Positions 55,728-64,000 of a DNA stretch of 64,000 nucleotides are shown one piece after another. The notes beneath the pieces were generated by a model. The model saw only the letters and a list, made by a program, of their open reading frames with translations, had not been told where the DNA came from and searched no databases. Location of the stretch: contig NZ_JACAOY010000003.1 of NCBI RefSeq assembly GCF_013385985.1, positions 1 through 64,000 on the forward strand, read 5' to 3'. Made by a program: the position numbers and the translations under genes. Position 1 is the stretch's first letter; every line of letters starts with the position of its first letter. Source of the DNA: Pseudomonas sp. B6002. GTDB taxonomy: Bacteria; Pseudomonadota; Gammaproteobacteria; Pseudomonadales; Pseudomonadaceae.

Positions 55728-55810
55728 TAGTTCCGAATGAGCGTTTTAAAAGGTGAGACGAGGGCGTTTTGAGTGTAGGAGATGCCCGAAAATGGGCATT
55801 GGTTTTTCAG

Positions 55811-55827
55811 TGCACTATTTTGGATCC
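55811..55827. promoter_or_regulatory. NtrC-like upstream activator site for aotJ
   Basis: TGCACTA-TTT-TGGATCC matches the enterobacterial NtrC dyad TGCACYA-N3-TGGTGCA perfectly in the left half and at four of seven positions in the right half. Its centre is about 119 bases upstream of the predicted start, a normal distance for an enhancer. Confidence 0.5.
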
Positions 55828-55840
55828 TGGCATTGATCAA

Positions 55841-55934
55841 AATGTGGGAGCTGGCTTGCCTGCGATAGCGATGGGTCAGCTACATCGCTCTGTCTGATCC
55901 ACCGCTATCGCGGGCAAGCCCGGCTCCCACATTG
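55841..55934. repeat. REP pair upstream of aotJ
   Basis: ATGTGGGAGCTGGCTTGCCTGC and GCGGGCAAGCCCGGCTCCCACAT are inverted arms of the GTGGGAG class, with a ~50-base centre that contains its own GCGATAGCG/CGCTATCGC complement. Confidence 0.88.
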
Positions 55935-55959
55935 ATTTGCAGTGTTTGCCAGGGAGATG

Positions 55960-57594
55960 TCAGGTCAGGAGATCTTGCAGGGTGGCAAGGTTGTCGGCGT
56001 CTTCCACCGTCTTATCCTGCCGCCACCGCAACATCCGTGGGAACCGCACCGCAATCCCGCTTTTGTGCCGCTTCGACAAGGCAATCCCCTCAAACCCCAG
56101 CTCAAACACCATGCTCGGCGTTACGCTGCTGACCGGGCCGAACTTCTCCACCGTGGTCTTGCGCACAATCGCGTCGACTTTGCGCATCTCTTCGTCGGTG
56201 AGCCCTGAATACGCTTTGGCGAACGGCACCAACGTGCGCTCGCTGCCGGGCGGGCCGTCCCACACGGCAAAGGTGTAGTCGCTGTACAGGCTGGCGCGCC
56301 GGCCGTGGCCGCGCTGGGCGTAGATCAATACGGCATCGACGCTGAACGGGTCGACCTTCCATTTCCACCAGACGCCCATGTCCTTGGTGCGACCCACACC
56401 GTAGAGGCCGTCGCATGCCTTGAGCATCATGCCTTCCACACCAAGGCTGCGAGAGGCTTCGCGTTGTTTCGCCAGCGCTTCCCAGCTCGTGCCTGTCAGC
56501 AGTGGCGAGGCGAGCAACACGGGCTGGTTACACAGGGTAATCACCTGTTCGAGTTGGGCGCGGCGCTCAGCCTGGGTATGGTTGCGCCAGTCGTCGCCCT
56601 GATACTCCAACAGGTCGTAGGCGAGGACCACGACGGGCGCCTCGTCGAGCACCTTTTTGCTCAGAGTCTTGCGACCAATGCGCTGTTGCAGCAGGGCGAA
56701 GGGTTGCACCGCGTCTTTCCACACCACAATTTCACCGTCAATCACCGTGCCATCCGGCAAACCACTCACCAGGCTGTGCAGTTCAGGAAAGCGTTCGGTG
56801 ACCAGTTCTTCTCCTCGGGACCAGATCCACAAGCGGCCCTCACGCTTGACCAGTTGTGCGCGAATGCCATCCCACTTCCATTCCACCTGCCAGTCGGCGG
56901 GCGAACCGAGCAGGGCGTCGAATTGTTCCAGCGGTTGCGACAAACCATGGGCGAGAAAAAACGGATAGGGCTGCCCGCCTCTTTGCGCGTGCTCGTCCGA
57001 AGATTCAGCCGCGATCAGCTTGAGGTAACCCTCTGCTGTCGGACGGTTGGATAAATCGGTGTAGCCCACCAGCCGCTGGGCCACGCGTTTGCTGTCCAGG
57101 TCAGCCATGGCAGCGAGAGCCCGGGTGACGAGCAACTTGGACACGCCCACGCGAAAACTGCCGGTGATCAACTTGATGCACACCATCAGGCTGGGTTGAT
57201 CCAGTTGTGCCCATAACGCGGGCAGGCGTTCGGTCAAGTCCCCGGGTGGCAAGCCTCTCAAGGGCAGGAGTTTTTCTTCCAGCCACACCGCCAGGCCGTC
57301 TTCAGAGGTATAGGGCGATTCTGGCAACAGCAGCGAAATGGTTTCGGCCAGGTCACCCACGGACTGGTAGCTTTCTTCAAACAACCAAGGCTCGATGCCT
57401 GACGCTGCAGTGGCCATGTCCCGCAGCAGGCGCGTGGGCACCAGTTGCCGGGGCCGTCCGCCAGACAGGAAGTACACCGCCCATGCCGCATCGGCGGGCG
57501 GCGCGTGCGAGAAGTAGGTTTGCAAGGCCGCCAGCTTGGCGTTGCTGGAGGTGGTGGCGTCGAGGTTGGCGTACAGCTCGGCGAAGGCCTTCAT
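55960..57594 (-). CDS. ATP-dependent DNA ligase of the Lhr/MPE/Exo repair module
   Basis: This 544-residue ATP-dependent ligase is distinct from the NAD-dependent replicative LigA. The nucleotidyl lysine is in VEWKWDGIRAQL (KxDG motif I). Motif III is TVIDGEIVVW, motif IV is VEGMMLKACDG and motif V is WWKWKVDPFSVD. An N-terminal helical domain covers about 1-200, and a C-terminal OB domain closes the protein. Its start overlaps the exonuclease stop (ATGA). It and the exonuclease form one half of the repair set; the helicase and MPE are separated by the transporter operon. Confidence 0.93.
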   Translation of the reverse strand: MKAFAELYANLDATTSSNAKLAALQTYFSHAPPADAAWAVYFLSGGRPRQLVPTRLLRDMATAASGIEPWLFEESYQSVGDLAETISLLLPESPYTSEDGLAVWLEEKLLPLRGLPPGDLTERLPALWAQLDQPSLMVCIKLITGSFRVGVSKLLVTRALAAMADLDSKRVAQRLVGYTDLSNRPTAEGYLKLIAAESSDEHAQRGGQPYPFFLAHGLSQPLEQFDALLGSPADWQVEWKWDGIRAQLVKREGRLWIWSRGEELVTERFPELHSLVSGLPDGTVIDGEIVVWKDAVQPFALLQQRIGRKTLSKKVLDEAPVVVLAYDLLEYQGDDWRNHTQAERRAQLEQVITLCNQPVLLASPLLTGTSWEALAKQREASRSLGVEGMMLKACDGLYGVGRTKDMGVWWKWKVDPFSVDAVLIYAQRGHGRRASLYSDYTFAVWDGPPGSERTLVPFAKAYSGLTDEEMRKVDAIVRKTTVEKFGPVSSVTPSMVFELGFEGIALSKRHKSGIAVRFPRMLRWRQDKTVEDADNLATLQDLLT

Positions 57595-58595
57595 GCCGTG
57601 GCCTCTTCTTCGTCATCGCCGTATTCGGTGGTGAAACCCTGGGCATCCAGGCCTTTTTCCCGCAGGTGGCGCACCAGTACGCCGACAGAACCGTGGGTGA
57701 CCATCACGCGCTCGGCGCCGGTCTGTTCGATGGCCCACAACAGGCCCGGCCAATCGGCGTGGTCTGAAAGCACAAAACCGCGGTCCACACCGCGCCGCCG
57801 CCGTGTGCCACGCAGGCGCATCCAGCCGCTGGCAAAGGCGTCGCTGTAATCGCCGAAGCGCTTGATCCAGCTGCTGCCACCGGCTGAGGGCGGGGCGATG
57901 ATCAGGGCCTGGCGCAGCAGCGGGTCAGTCTTGTTGAAATCACCGGCGTAGAGGGTTTCGGGGATATACACCCCGGCTTCGCGGTACACCCGATTCAGCG
58001 GTTCGACCGCGCCATGGCTGAGGATCGGGCCGATGCTGGCGTCGATGCCATGCAGGATGCGCTGGGCTTTGCCGAAGGAATAACAGAACAACACGCTGGC
58101 CTTGCCGGCCGCGATATTCGCCTGCCACCAGTCGTTGATCCCGGCGAAGATGTGCGCTTGAGGCTGCCAGCGGTAGATCGGCAGGCCAAAGGTCGACTCG
58201 GTAATAAAGGTGTGGCAGCGCACTGGCTCGAACGGCGCGCACGTTCCATCGGGCTCTACCTTGTAGTCGCCGGACGCGACCCACACTTCGCCCCTGTATT
58301 CCAGGCGCACCTGGGCTGAACCGAGCACGTGGCCGGCGGGGTGAAAGCTCAAGGTCACGCCGTGATGCACCAAGGGTTCGCCGTAGGCCAGGGTTTGCAG
58401 GTTGATGTCCTGCCCCAGGCGCGAACGCAGGATGCCTTCGCCCGGCGCAGCGGCCAGGTAGTGTTGATTGCCGGTGCGGGCGTGATCGCCGTGGGCGTGG
58501 GTGATGACCGAGCGTTCAACCGGGCGCCAGGGGTCGATGTAGAAATCACCGGCTGGGCAATAGAGGCCTTCGGGCCGGGCGATGACAAGGTCCAT
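57591..58595 (-). CDS. Ligase-associated exonuclease (metallo-beta-lactamase fold)
   Basis: The 334-residue protein is an SNM1/beta-CASP-like nuclease of the ligase-associated repair set. The metal motif is SVITHAHGDHARTGN (HxHxDH) near 32-46. Later ligand histidines are in FHPAGHVLGSAQ and VLSDHADWPGLL. I start it at ATG 58595 (MDLVIARPEGLYC); an in-frame TTG at 58649 would add 18 residues without a ribosome binding site. It is the first gene of the exo-lig pair. Confidence 0.9.
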   Translation of the reverse strand: MDLVIARPEGLYCPAGDFYIDPWRPVERSVITHAHGDHARTGNQHYLAAAPGEGILRSRLGQDINLQTLAYGEPLVHHGVTLSFHPAGHVLGSAQVRLEYRGEVWVASGDYKVEPDGTCAPFEPVRCHTFITESTFGLPIYRWQPQAHIFAGINDWWQANIAAGKASVLFCYSFGKAQRILHGIDASIGPILSHGAVEPLNRVYREAGVYIPETLYAGDFNKTDPLLRQALIIAPPSAGGSSWIKRFGDYSDAFASGWMRLRGTRRRRGVDRGFVLSDHADWPGLLWAIEQTGAERVMVTHGSVGVLVRHLREKGLDAQGFTTEYGDDEEEATA

Positions 58596-58670
58596 GGGCG
58601 GTGCCGGGGCAATGGGCTTATCAGTTAGGAGGCAAACCCGTCGCAACAAGTTCGATCTGATTCAACGCCC

Positions 58671-58739
58671 CTGTAGGAGCCGGCTTGCCGGCGATGGCGT
58701 CGGTGAGGGCCTCATCGCCGGCAAGCCGGCTCCTACAGG
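58671..58739. repeat. REP pair between the acylase and exonuclease genes
   Basis: CTGTAGGAGCCGGCTTGCCGGCGATG and CATCGCCGGCAAGCCGGCTCCTACAG form perfect 26-base inverted arms of the GTAGGAG class around a short centre. Confidence 0.92.
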
Positions 58740-58763
58740 TTTGGTTGTGGCCGTGAGGCCGGG

Positions 58764-61205
58764 TTACTTGCCGGGTGTAAGAGTCAACCGGGTTTTGCCG
58801 TAGGCCTTGTCGAAGTTCTGCGGTTGCATCGGGAAGCTGAGGTATTGCGCCTTCAGCGACGGGTCGATGCCATTGGCATAGTTCGGGCTGGCCGGGTTGC
58901 CGGACTGGCCGATGCCGCCCTGGCCCATCATCGGCTCGGCTTGGCCGAAGTCGACGATCATGCGCAGCGCCGGCACCTGGGTGGTGTTGAAGTTTTGGCC
59001 CCAGCTATACGGCGCAGGGTTCAAGGTGTTGTGGTCGCCACCACTGGCCAGTGGGCCACGGATCACCTGGCCGTTGATGTTTTTCCAGGTGGTGCTGTGC
59101 AGTTTGCCCCACTGCCAGGCCTTGTGATCGCCGCCCAGTTGGCTGTCGCCTGCGCTGATCGCTGCGGCCAGGCTGCGCGCCAGGATCGCCGGCTTGTCTT
59201 CTTTTTGCGGCGTGCGCGTGTCATCCCAGAACGGGCTGTCTTCGCGGCCGAGCAAATGGTCGGCGGTGGCGGAGTAAGACAGGCCGGCATTGCTGACAAA
59301 CGCCTTCCAGGTCGCGCTGTTTTCCGGGCCGAGCTTGTCGAGGAAGATCTGCTTGGCGCTTTCCTGCAGAAACAGCTCGTAGATCGCCGCGTCTGCGGAG
59401 GTGGACACCAGGCGGCCGTCGAAGGCCATCAGGCGGCCCAGGGCTTCGCGGGCCTTGGCTTGCTCGGCTGCTGGCAAGGCGTCGATCGCCTGTTTCAGTG
59501 GTTGCGCCATGCCCGGTGCCTGGAACATGGTCTTGAGCTTGGCGGCGAACGTGGTGGTCTGGTCGTACTGCATGGCGATCATGCTGCGGCTGTCATGCTT
59601 GCCAGCGTTGGCCAGTTGCGCGAGGCGCTCGCTGCGCTCCGGCGCGTCCCACGAGTTGGACAGTTGCATGCCGTAGCCGCGCGGCGCCGTGCGCTGGTTG
59701 GCCGTGCCGATCCAACCCTGTGCCGGGTCCTGGTCATACGGGTGCAGCATTGCGTCGGCGTAACCGTCCCAATCAAAGCGCGCATCCCAGCCCGGCGAGG
59801 GCAGCAAGCCTTCGCCTTCGCGGCGGTTGGGGAAGCGGCCGGTGACTTGCCAGCCGATGTTGCTGGCGTCTGCGAAGATCATGTTCAGGGCGATGGCGCG
59901 GATCTCCCGGGTCGCGTCCGAGGCCTTGCCGGCATTTTGCGCGCGGGACAGGTCGAAGAACGCATCCAGGCTCTTGTCGTCCTTGAAGTCGGCGGTTTGC
60001 AGGGCCAGGCCGAAACCGGTGGTCAGCGCCTGGCTGCTGTTGAGCAGGGCGCCATGGCGGGTTTCGTACACCACTTCGCGGATCGAACGTTGGCCTTTGA
60101 TAAAGAAGGTCTCGTTACGCACACCGGCCGGCAGCCATTTGCCATTGTTCTCGTAGTACAGCCCGTTGCCCTGGCGTTTGACCTTTTCGAGGAACAGGTC
60201 CTGGGTATCGCCCTTGACCGCGCTCATGCTCCACGCCACTTTGCCGTTGAAGCCGGACAACAGGGTTGGCAAGCCGGCAATCGAGGCGCCGACGGCCTGG
60301 TATTTCGGGGCACGGATCTGCACGTAGTTCCACGGCGATGGCGCTTGCGGCTGGGCCGCCAGGTCACCGGCCAGCAGGCTCTTGCCGCTGCGGCTGCGTT
60401 GCGGGCCGACGGCCCAGTTATTCGACGTGGTCACGGCCAGCGCGTTGAGGCTGTTGAGCTGCTGGCCAACCGCTTCGAGTCCGGCCAGCCCGGTGATCTG
60501 GCTGAGGTTCACGCCCTTGAGTTTGTCGGCTTCAGCCTGCGGGATCGCTTCGTCCGGCGCGCTCGGGGTGAGCCAGGCTAGCTTGTCGGTGCCGACTTTC
60601 TGCGCCAGCACCAGGGACGACAGCTCCTCCTGCAGGTTGCTCGATTCGCTGAAATTCAGCAGGCAGAACAGCAGCGCCGAGTCTTCCGGCTTCCAGTACT
60701 CGGGCTTGTAGCCGGTCTGGGCCAGGTCTGGCGGCAGCTTGTCGCGGTAGCGGAACAGGTAGGCGTTGACGCCACGCGCATACACTTCGAAGAAGCGCTT
60801 GAGGCGCGGGCTGGAGGCGTTGTACAGCTCGCCGGCGCTTTTCTTCAGGTTGACGGCGCGCATGAAACGGTCGACGTCCAGCACTTCCGGCCCGGACATT
60901 TCCGCCAGGCGGCCCTGGGCCAGCAGGCGCAGGGTGACCATCTGGGTGATGCGGTCGCTGGCGTGCACATAACCGAGGCTGAACAGTGCGTCGTGGAAGG
61001 TGTTGCTTTCGATCAGCGGCATGCCCTGGGCATTGCGGCGTACCGAGACGTTCTGCGCGAGGCCCTTGATCGGCTGTACGCCGGCGGCAGGGAGCAGGGT
61101 GTCCTGGGTGCTCTGGAGCTGGCAACCGGCCAGGCTTAATGCACTGGCCACTGCCGCGGCAACGCCGAACCGGGGAAGAAAATGTGAGAGGGCTGGCGAG
61201 GCCAT
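58764..61205 (-). CDS. Penicillin acylase family lipoprotein (possible acyl-homoserine lactone acylase)
   Basis: This 813-residue Ntn hydrolase is of the penicillin/AHL acylase family. The nucleophile Ser261 in [12 protein letters not shown] would become the N-terminus of the beta chain after self-cleavage, leaving an alpha chain of about 230 residues. Residues 14-28 are a signal with a lipobox (SLAGC, C28), so it should be lipid-anchored. The family includes the AHL acylases PvdQ, QuiP and HacB as well as beta-lactam acylases; I cannot separate these by eye, though its length is nearest QuiP/HacB. It is flanked by REP pairs and stands alone as a transcription unit. Confidence 0.85.
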   Translation of the reverse strand: MASPALSHFLPRFGVAAAVASALSLAGCQLQSTQDTLLPAAGVQPIKGLAQNVSVRRNAQGMPLIESNTFHDALFSLGYVHASDRITQMVTLRLLAQGRLAEMSGPEVLDVDRFMRAVNLKKSAGELYNASSPRLKRFFEVYARGVNAYLFRYRDKLPPDLAQTGYKPEYWKPEDSALLFCLLNFSESSNLQEELSSLVLAQKVGTDKLAWLTPSAPDEAIPQAEADKLKGVNLSQITGLAGLEAVGQQLNSLNALAVTTSNNWAVGPQRSRSGKSLLAGDLAAQPQAPSPWNYVQIRAPKYQAVGASIAGLPTLLSGFNGKVAWSMSAVKGDTQDLFLEKVKRQGNGLYYENNGKWLPAGVRNETFFIKGQRSIREVVYETRHGALLNSSQALTTGFGLALQTADFKDDKSLDAFFDLSRAQNAGKASDATREIRAIALNMIFADASNIGWQVTGRFPNRREGEGLLPSPGWDARFDWDGYADAMLHPYDQDPAQGWIGTANQRTAPRGYGMQLSNSWDAPERSERLAQLANAGKHDSRSMIAMQYDQTTTFAAKLKTMFQAPGMAQPLKQAIDALPAAEQAKAREALGRLMAFDGRLVSTSADAAIYELFLQESAKQIFLDKLGPENSATWKAFVSNAGLSYSATADHLLGREDSPFWDDTRTPQKEDKPAILARSLAAAISAGDSQLGGDHKAWQWGKLHSTTWKNINGQVIRGPLASGGDHNTLNPAPYSWGQNFNTTQVPALRMIVDFGQAEPMMGQGGIGQSGNPASPNYANGIDPSLKAQYLSFPMQPQNFDKAYGKTRLTLTPGK

Positions 61206-61307
61206 GGCAAAGCTCCTGCGGGGGTAGCATCAGTAAAGGCGCTACGTTAGTGAGCGCGGCGAAACGACGCAAGCGGGAGGCGATGCTTATTTTGCGGATT
61301 ACACACC

Positions 61308-61398
61308 TGTAGGAGCCGGCTTGCCGGCGATGAGGCCGTCAGCCACAGCAGGGATGGCGGCAGGTCTAACGCCATCGCCGGCAAGCCGGCTCCTACAG
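61308..61398. repeat. REP pair between yfcG and the acylase gene
   Basis: TGTAGGAGCCGGCTTGCCGGCGATG and CATCGCCGGCAAGCCGGCTCCTACA are perfect inverted arms of the GTAGGAG class. Confidence 0.92.
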
Positions 61399-61408
61399 AG
61401 TGGTGGGG

Positions 61409-62053
61409 TCAGGCTTTGGGTGGGTTGACCTTCTGCACCAGTTCATAGGCCCGAACCGTCGCCGGCCGCTCCTTGATGCTGTTGAACCAGCGGTGCAGAT
61501 GGGGGAAGTCTTCCAACCGCTGGCTCTGCCATTTGTGGGAAACGATCCATGGGTAGATCGCCATGTCGGCAATGCTGTAGTCCTCGCCCGCCACGAAGGA
61601 ACGATCCGCCAGGCGGCGGTCGAGCACGCCATACAGGCGGGCGGTTTCGTCTACGTAGCGTTTGATGGCGTAAGGAATTTTCTCAGGCGCGAACTGGCTG
61701 AAATGGTGATTTTGCCCGGCCATTGGCCCCAACCCGCCCATTTGCCAGAACAACCATTGCAGGGTTTCCTGGCGACCGCGCAGGTCTTTGGGAATGAACT
61801 GGCCGGTTTTTTCCGCGAGGTACAGCAGGATGGCGCCGGACTCGAACAGCGAAATCGGCGCGCCATCGTCGATCGGGTGTTGATCGACGATGGCCGGGAT
61901 GCGGTTGTTGGGAGCGATCTTCAGGAAATCGGGTTTGAACTGGTCGCCCTGGCCGATATTGATCGGGTGCACCTTATAGGGCAGGCCGGCTTCTTCCAGG
62001 AACAGCGATACTTTGTGACCGTTGGGGGTAGTCCAGTAATACAGGTCGATCAT
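61409..62053 (-). CDS. yfcG: Nu-class glutathione transferase, YfcG-like disulfide-bond oxidoreductase
   Basis: The 214-residue protein closely resembles E. coli YfcG, which reduces disulfides using two bound glutathiones or one glutathione disulfide. T9 and N11 in TTPNGHK are the residues that contact the glutathione sulfurs. The cis-Pro loop is NNRIPAIVD, and LFESGAILLYLAEKTG is the nu-class block. The all-helical C-terminal domain contains LQWLFWQMGGLGPMAGQNHHF. The start at 62053 matches YfcG; upstream in-frame codons would add a 30-residue tail. Confidence 0.92.
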   Translation of the reverse strand: MIDLYYWTTPNGHKVSLFLEEAGLPYKVHPINIGQGDQFKPDFLKIAPNNRIPAIVDQHPIDDGAPISLFESGAILLYLAEKTGQFIPKDLRGRQETLQWLFWQMGGLGPMAGQNHHFSQFAPEKIPYAIKRYVDETARLYGVLDRRLADRSFVAGEDYSIADMAIYPWIVSHKWQSQRLEDFPHLHRWFNSIKERPATVRAYELVQKVNPPKA

Positions 62054-62158
62054 GAAGCTCTCCAAAGGTGGTGATGCTTGAGCGAATGCCTGTAGGTATA
62101 GGTAATGTTCCACCGACGAAAATTCAATGAAACATTTGTGCATACCCTTAGAAGCGAA

Positions 62159-62944
62159 TCACACAGCACCGTCCACCAGCACCTGCAACGACTGCTGCGA
62201 ACAGCGCTCGATGCGCACCTGCACGCGGTACACCTCGGCAAACATCAGCGGGTCGAGCACCGCATCCGCTGTACCGCTGGCGTACAAGCGGCCTTGGCGC
62301 AGCACCGCAATACGGTCGGCAAAACGCGCGGCGAGGTTGATGTCGTGCAGCACCACCACGGCGATCAAGTTGTGCTCACGCACCAGTGAACGCACGCACT
62401 CCATCACCTTCAATTGGTAGTTGAGGTCCAGGGCGCTGGTGGGTTCGTCGAGCAACATCACCTGGGGGCGACGCGCGATCAGTTGGGCAAGGCTGACCAA
62501 TTGGCGCTGGCCACCGGACAACGTGCTTAACAGTTGATCGGCCAAATGCGTGATGCCAATGCGCTGCAACGCCTCAAAGGCTTCGCGCAGGCAGGCGGCA
62601 TTGGACAGGGGAACGCCGTCGGTATTGGCCACGCGCAAGGCGGCAATCACGCTTTCCATCACGCTGAGGCTCAGGCCGGGCGGCAGGTTTTGCGGCATGT
62701 AGGTGACGCGCCGTGCGCGCTCGGCCACCGACATGGCTGACAGGTCCAGGTCGCCCAATCGTACAACGCCCTGCATCTTTTCCAGCCCGGCCACGGCGCG
62801 CAGCAAGGTGGATTTGCCGGCGCCGTTGGGCCCGATCAAGGCGGTCAGGCTGCCGTGGGGCAGGGTGGGCAGGTTCAGGTCGTGCACGATCTGCCGGCGC
62901 CCGTAACTCACATTGGCGTTGTGTACCGATAACCCTGCACTCAT
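62159..62944 (-). CDS. Iron/siderophore ABC transporter ATPase (FecE/FepC type)
   Basis: The 261-residue ATPase has Walker A GPNGAGKST, signature LSGGQRQLVSLAQLI and Walker B VMLLDEPTSALD, with the spacing usual for FecE/BtuD-type importers. Its ATG overlaps the permease stop (ATGA), so the two are coupled. The ligand is not evident; iron-siderophore or heme are most likely from the family. No Fur box was recognised inside the window; the operon promoter is off the right edge. Confidence 0.92.
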   Translation of the reverse strand: MSAGLSVHNANVSYGRRQIVHDLNLPTLPHGSLTALIGPNGAGKSTLLRAVAGLEKMQGVVRLGDLDLSAMSVAERARRVTYMPQNLPPGLSLSVMESVIAALRVANTDGVPLSNAACLREAFEALQRIGITHLADQLLSTLSGGQRQLVSLAQLIARRPQVMLLDEPTSALDLNYQLKVMECVRSLVREHNLIAVVVLHDINLAARFADRIAVLRQGRLYASGTADAVLDPLMFAEVYRVQVRIERCSQQSLQVLVDGAV

Positions 62945-63999
62945 AACTGCCTCCCACGCTTGAACACCAGCACCACGAAAATCGGCACGCCCACCAAGGC
63001 CGTGACAATGCCCACCGGCACGATCACCCCGGGCATGATCAGCTTGCTGGCGATGGACGACAGCGACAGCAGCAACGCGCCGGTCAGGGCGCTGGCCGGA
63101 AGGAGGAAGCGTTGGTCTTCGCCCACCAGGATCCGCGCGATATGCGGACCCACCAGGCCGATAAAACCGATGGTGCCTACGAACGCCACGGCGGTCGCCG
63201 ACAGCAGGCTGATACGCAGCAACGAGAAAAATCGCAGACGCTTCACATCCACGCCGAAGCTTTGCGCGCGGTCCTCGCCCATGCGCAGCAGCGTGAGGCG
63301 CGGTGCGGCAGTGAAGGAAAACGGCATGACCACGGCAACCACCAAGGCCAGAATGCCGAGCTTGTCCCAGTTGGCCCGGGTCACGCTGCCCAGGGTCCAG
63401 AACACCAGCTGTTGCAGCACATCTTCGGTGGCGACCAGCTGCAGCAGGGCCACCACCGCGTTGCAACTGAACACCAGAGCGATACCAAACAGCACGAGGC
63501 TTTCAACCCCGGCACCGCGCAGGCGCGACATGGCTTGCAGCAAAAACACCGAGGCGGCAGCGAAGATAAACGCCGAGATAGAGATGGCGGTATTGGTCGA
63601 GACCCACACGGTGGTCACCGGAAACACAATCACCAGAGACGCGCCCAACGCCGCTGCCGAGGACACGCCCAGGGTAAAGGGGCTGGCCAACGGGTTATTC
63701 AAGATGGCCTGCATCTCGGCCCCGGCCAGCGACAACGCGCAACCGACCAGCACCGCCATCAAGGCGTAGGGCAGGCGCACGTTCCAGATGATCACCTGGT
63801 CGGTGGCGCTCAGGTGGGAGGGGTGCAAAATGCCGTCGAGCAGCGCCAGCAGGCCCATGCCCGACGGGCCGCTGGCCAGGTCCACGAGGATGGCGCAGAC
63901 CAGCGCGCTGCCCAGTAACGCCAGCAGCCAGGCACGCCGCGCCAGCAGGCGGCGGTAGCCCTGGGTGGCGCTGGCGAGGTCGAGGGTTTGAGTGGTCAT
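62941..63999 (-). CDS. FecCD-family ABC transporter permease
   Basis: This 352-residue permease of the BtuC/FecCD family has about ten membrane segments. Family blocks are RLPYALMAVLVGCALSLAGAEMQ, the NPLASPFTLGVSSAAALGAS loop and GFIGLVGPHIARILVGEDQR, the ATPase-docking turn. The ATG at 63999 is one base from the window edge. Length is typical and the start plausible, but an upstream start outside the window cannot be excluded. The periplasmic binding protein and any TonB receptor should lie to the right. Confidence 0.92.
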   Translation of the reverse strand: MTTQTLDLASATQGYRRLLARRAWLLALLGSALVCAILVDLASGPSGMGLLALLDGILHPSHLSATDQVIIWNVRLPYALMAVLVGCALSLAGAEMQAILNNPLASPFTLGVSSAAALGASLVIVFPVTTVWVSTNTAISISAFIFAAASVFLLQAMSRLRGAGVESLVLFGIALVFSCNAVVALLQLVATEDVLQQLVFWTLGSVTRANWDKLGILALVVAVVMPFSFTAAPRLTLLRMGEDRAQSFGVDVKRLRFFSLLRISLLSATAVAFVGTIGFIGLVGPHIARILVGEDQRFLLPASALTGALLLSLSSIASKLIMPGVIVPVGIVTALVGVPIFVVLVFKRGRQL

Positions 64000-64000
64000 G

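Larger units (their letters stand above)
55632..55959. other. Control region between the ligase gene and aotJ
   Basis: This 328-base gap holds, from right to left in the direction of transcription, a REP pair (55841-55934), an NtrC-like dyad (55811-55827), a hairpin-prone TGCCCGAAAATGGGCA (about 55782-55797), the sigma-54-type promoter (55712-55727) and the aotJ leader. No ORF with a ribosome binding site is seen. Confidence 0.6.

Noticed and set aside
62159-63466. Extended 435-residue start for the iron transporter ATPase
   Set aside because: The extra N-terminal part is an out-of-frame reading of the permease gene. The ATG at 62944 overlapping the permease stop gives a normal-length ATPase.

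Overview
The window is chromosomal DNA from a fluorescent pseudomonad (Pseudomonas fluorescens group by inference). The evidence is the GC-rich sequence, the order of core genes from csdA/dapD through rpsB, bamA, dnaE, pyrG and eno to rpoS, which I recall as matching the P. aeruginosa PAO1 region around PA3667-PA3622, and repeated REP/REPIN elements of the GTAGGAGCCGGCTTGC and GTGGGAGCTGGCTTGC types. No rRNA, tRNA, CRISPR array, insertion sequence or prophage was seen.

Region 1 (1-11.7 kb, mostly minus strand) carries sulfur transfer (csdE, csdA) and lysine/diaminopimelate synthesis (dapD, dapC), with an ArsC/YffB-like protein, glnD and map. A plus-strand Na+/H+ antiporter and two tandem astacin-like zinc metalloproteases sit between arsC and dapC. 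The metalloprotease pair is the most accessory-looking part of this half: cysteine-free, without signal peptides, locally AT-rich, and with a long hairpin covering the ribosome binding site of the second gene.

Region 2 (11.9-37.1 kb, plus strand) is the conserved core: rpsB-tsf, then pyrH-frr-uppS-cdsA-dxr-rseP-bamA-skp-lpxD-fabZ-lpxA-lpxB-rnhB, then dnaE, accA, tilS, pyrG, kdsA and eno. It links translation, isoprenoid and phospholipid synthesis, outer membrane protein assembly, lipid A synthesis, DNA replication, fatty acid synthesis and CTP supply. Region 3 (37.3-46.5 kb) holds ftsB-ispD, a formaldehyde detoxification cluster (divergent LysR regulator, adhC, fghA), and ispF-truD-surE-pcm-nlpD-rpoS.

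Region 4 (46.5-64 kb) departs from the PAO1 order immediately after rpoS. The rsmZ-fdxA-mutS segment expected there is absent. Instead there is a cold-shock gene, dcd, a small conserved-looking ORF, and then a minus-strand block in which the four-gene ligase-associated DNA repair module (metallophosphoesterase, Lhr-type helicase, ATP-dependent DNA ligase, metallo-beta-lactamase-fold exonuclease) is split in two by an aotJQMOP-type basic amino acid ABC transporter operon. That operon has a credible sigma-54 promoter with an NtrC-like upstream site. A lipoprotein of the penicillin/AHL acylase family, a YfcG-type glutathione transferase and two components of a FecCD-type iron/siderophore importer finish the window.

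The items most worth follow-up are the split repair module, the metalloprotease pair with its SD-sequestering hairpin, the nitrogen-type control region of the transporter, and a perfect GC palindrome filling the spacer of the putative dcd promoter.
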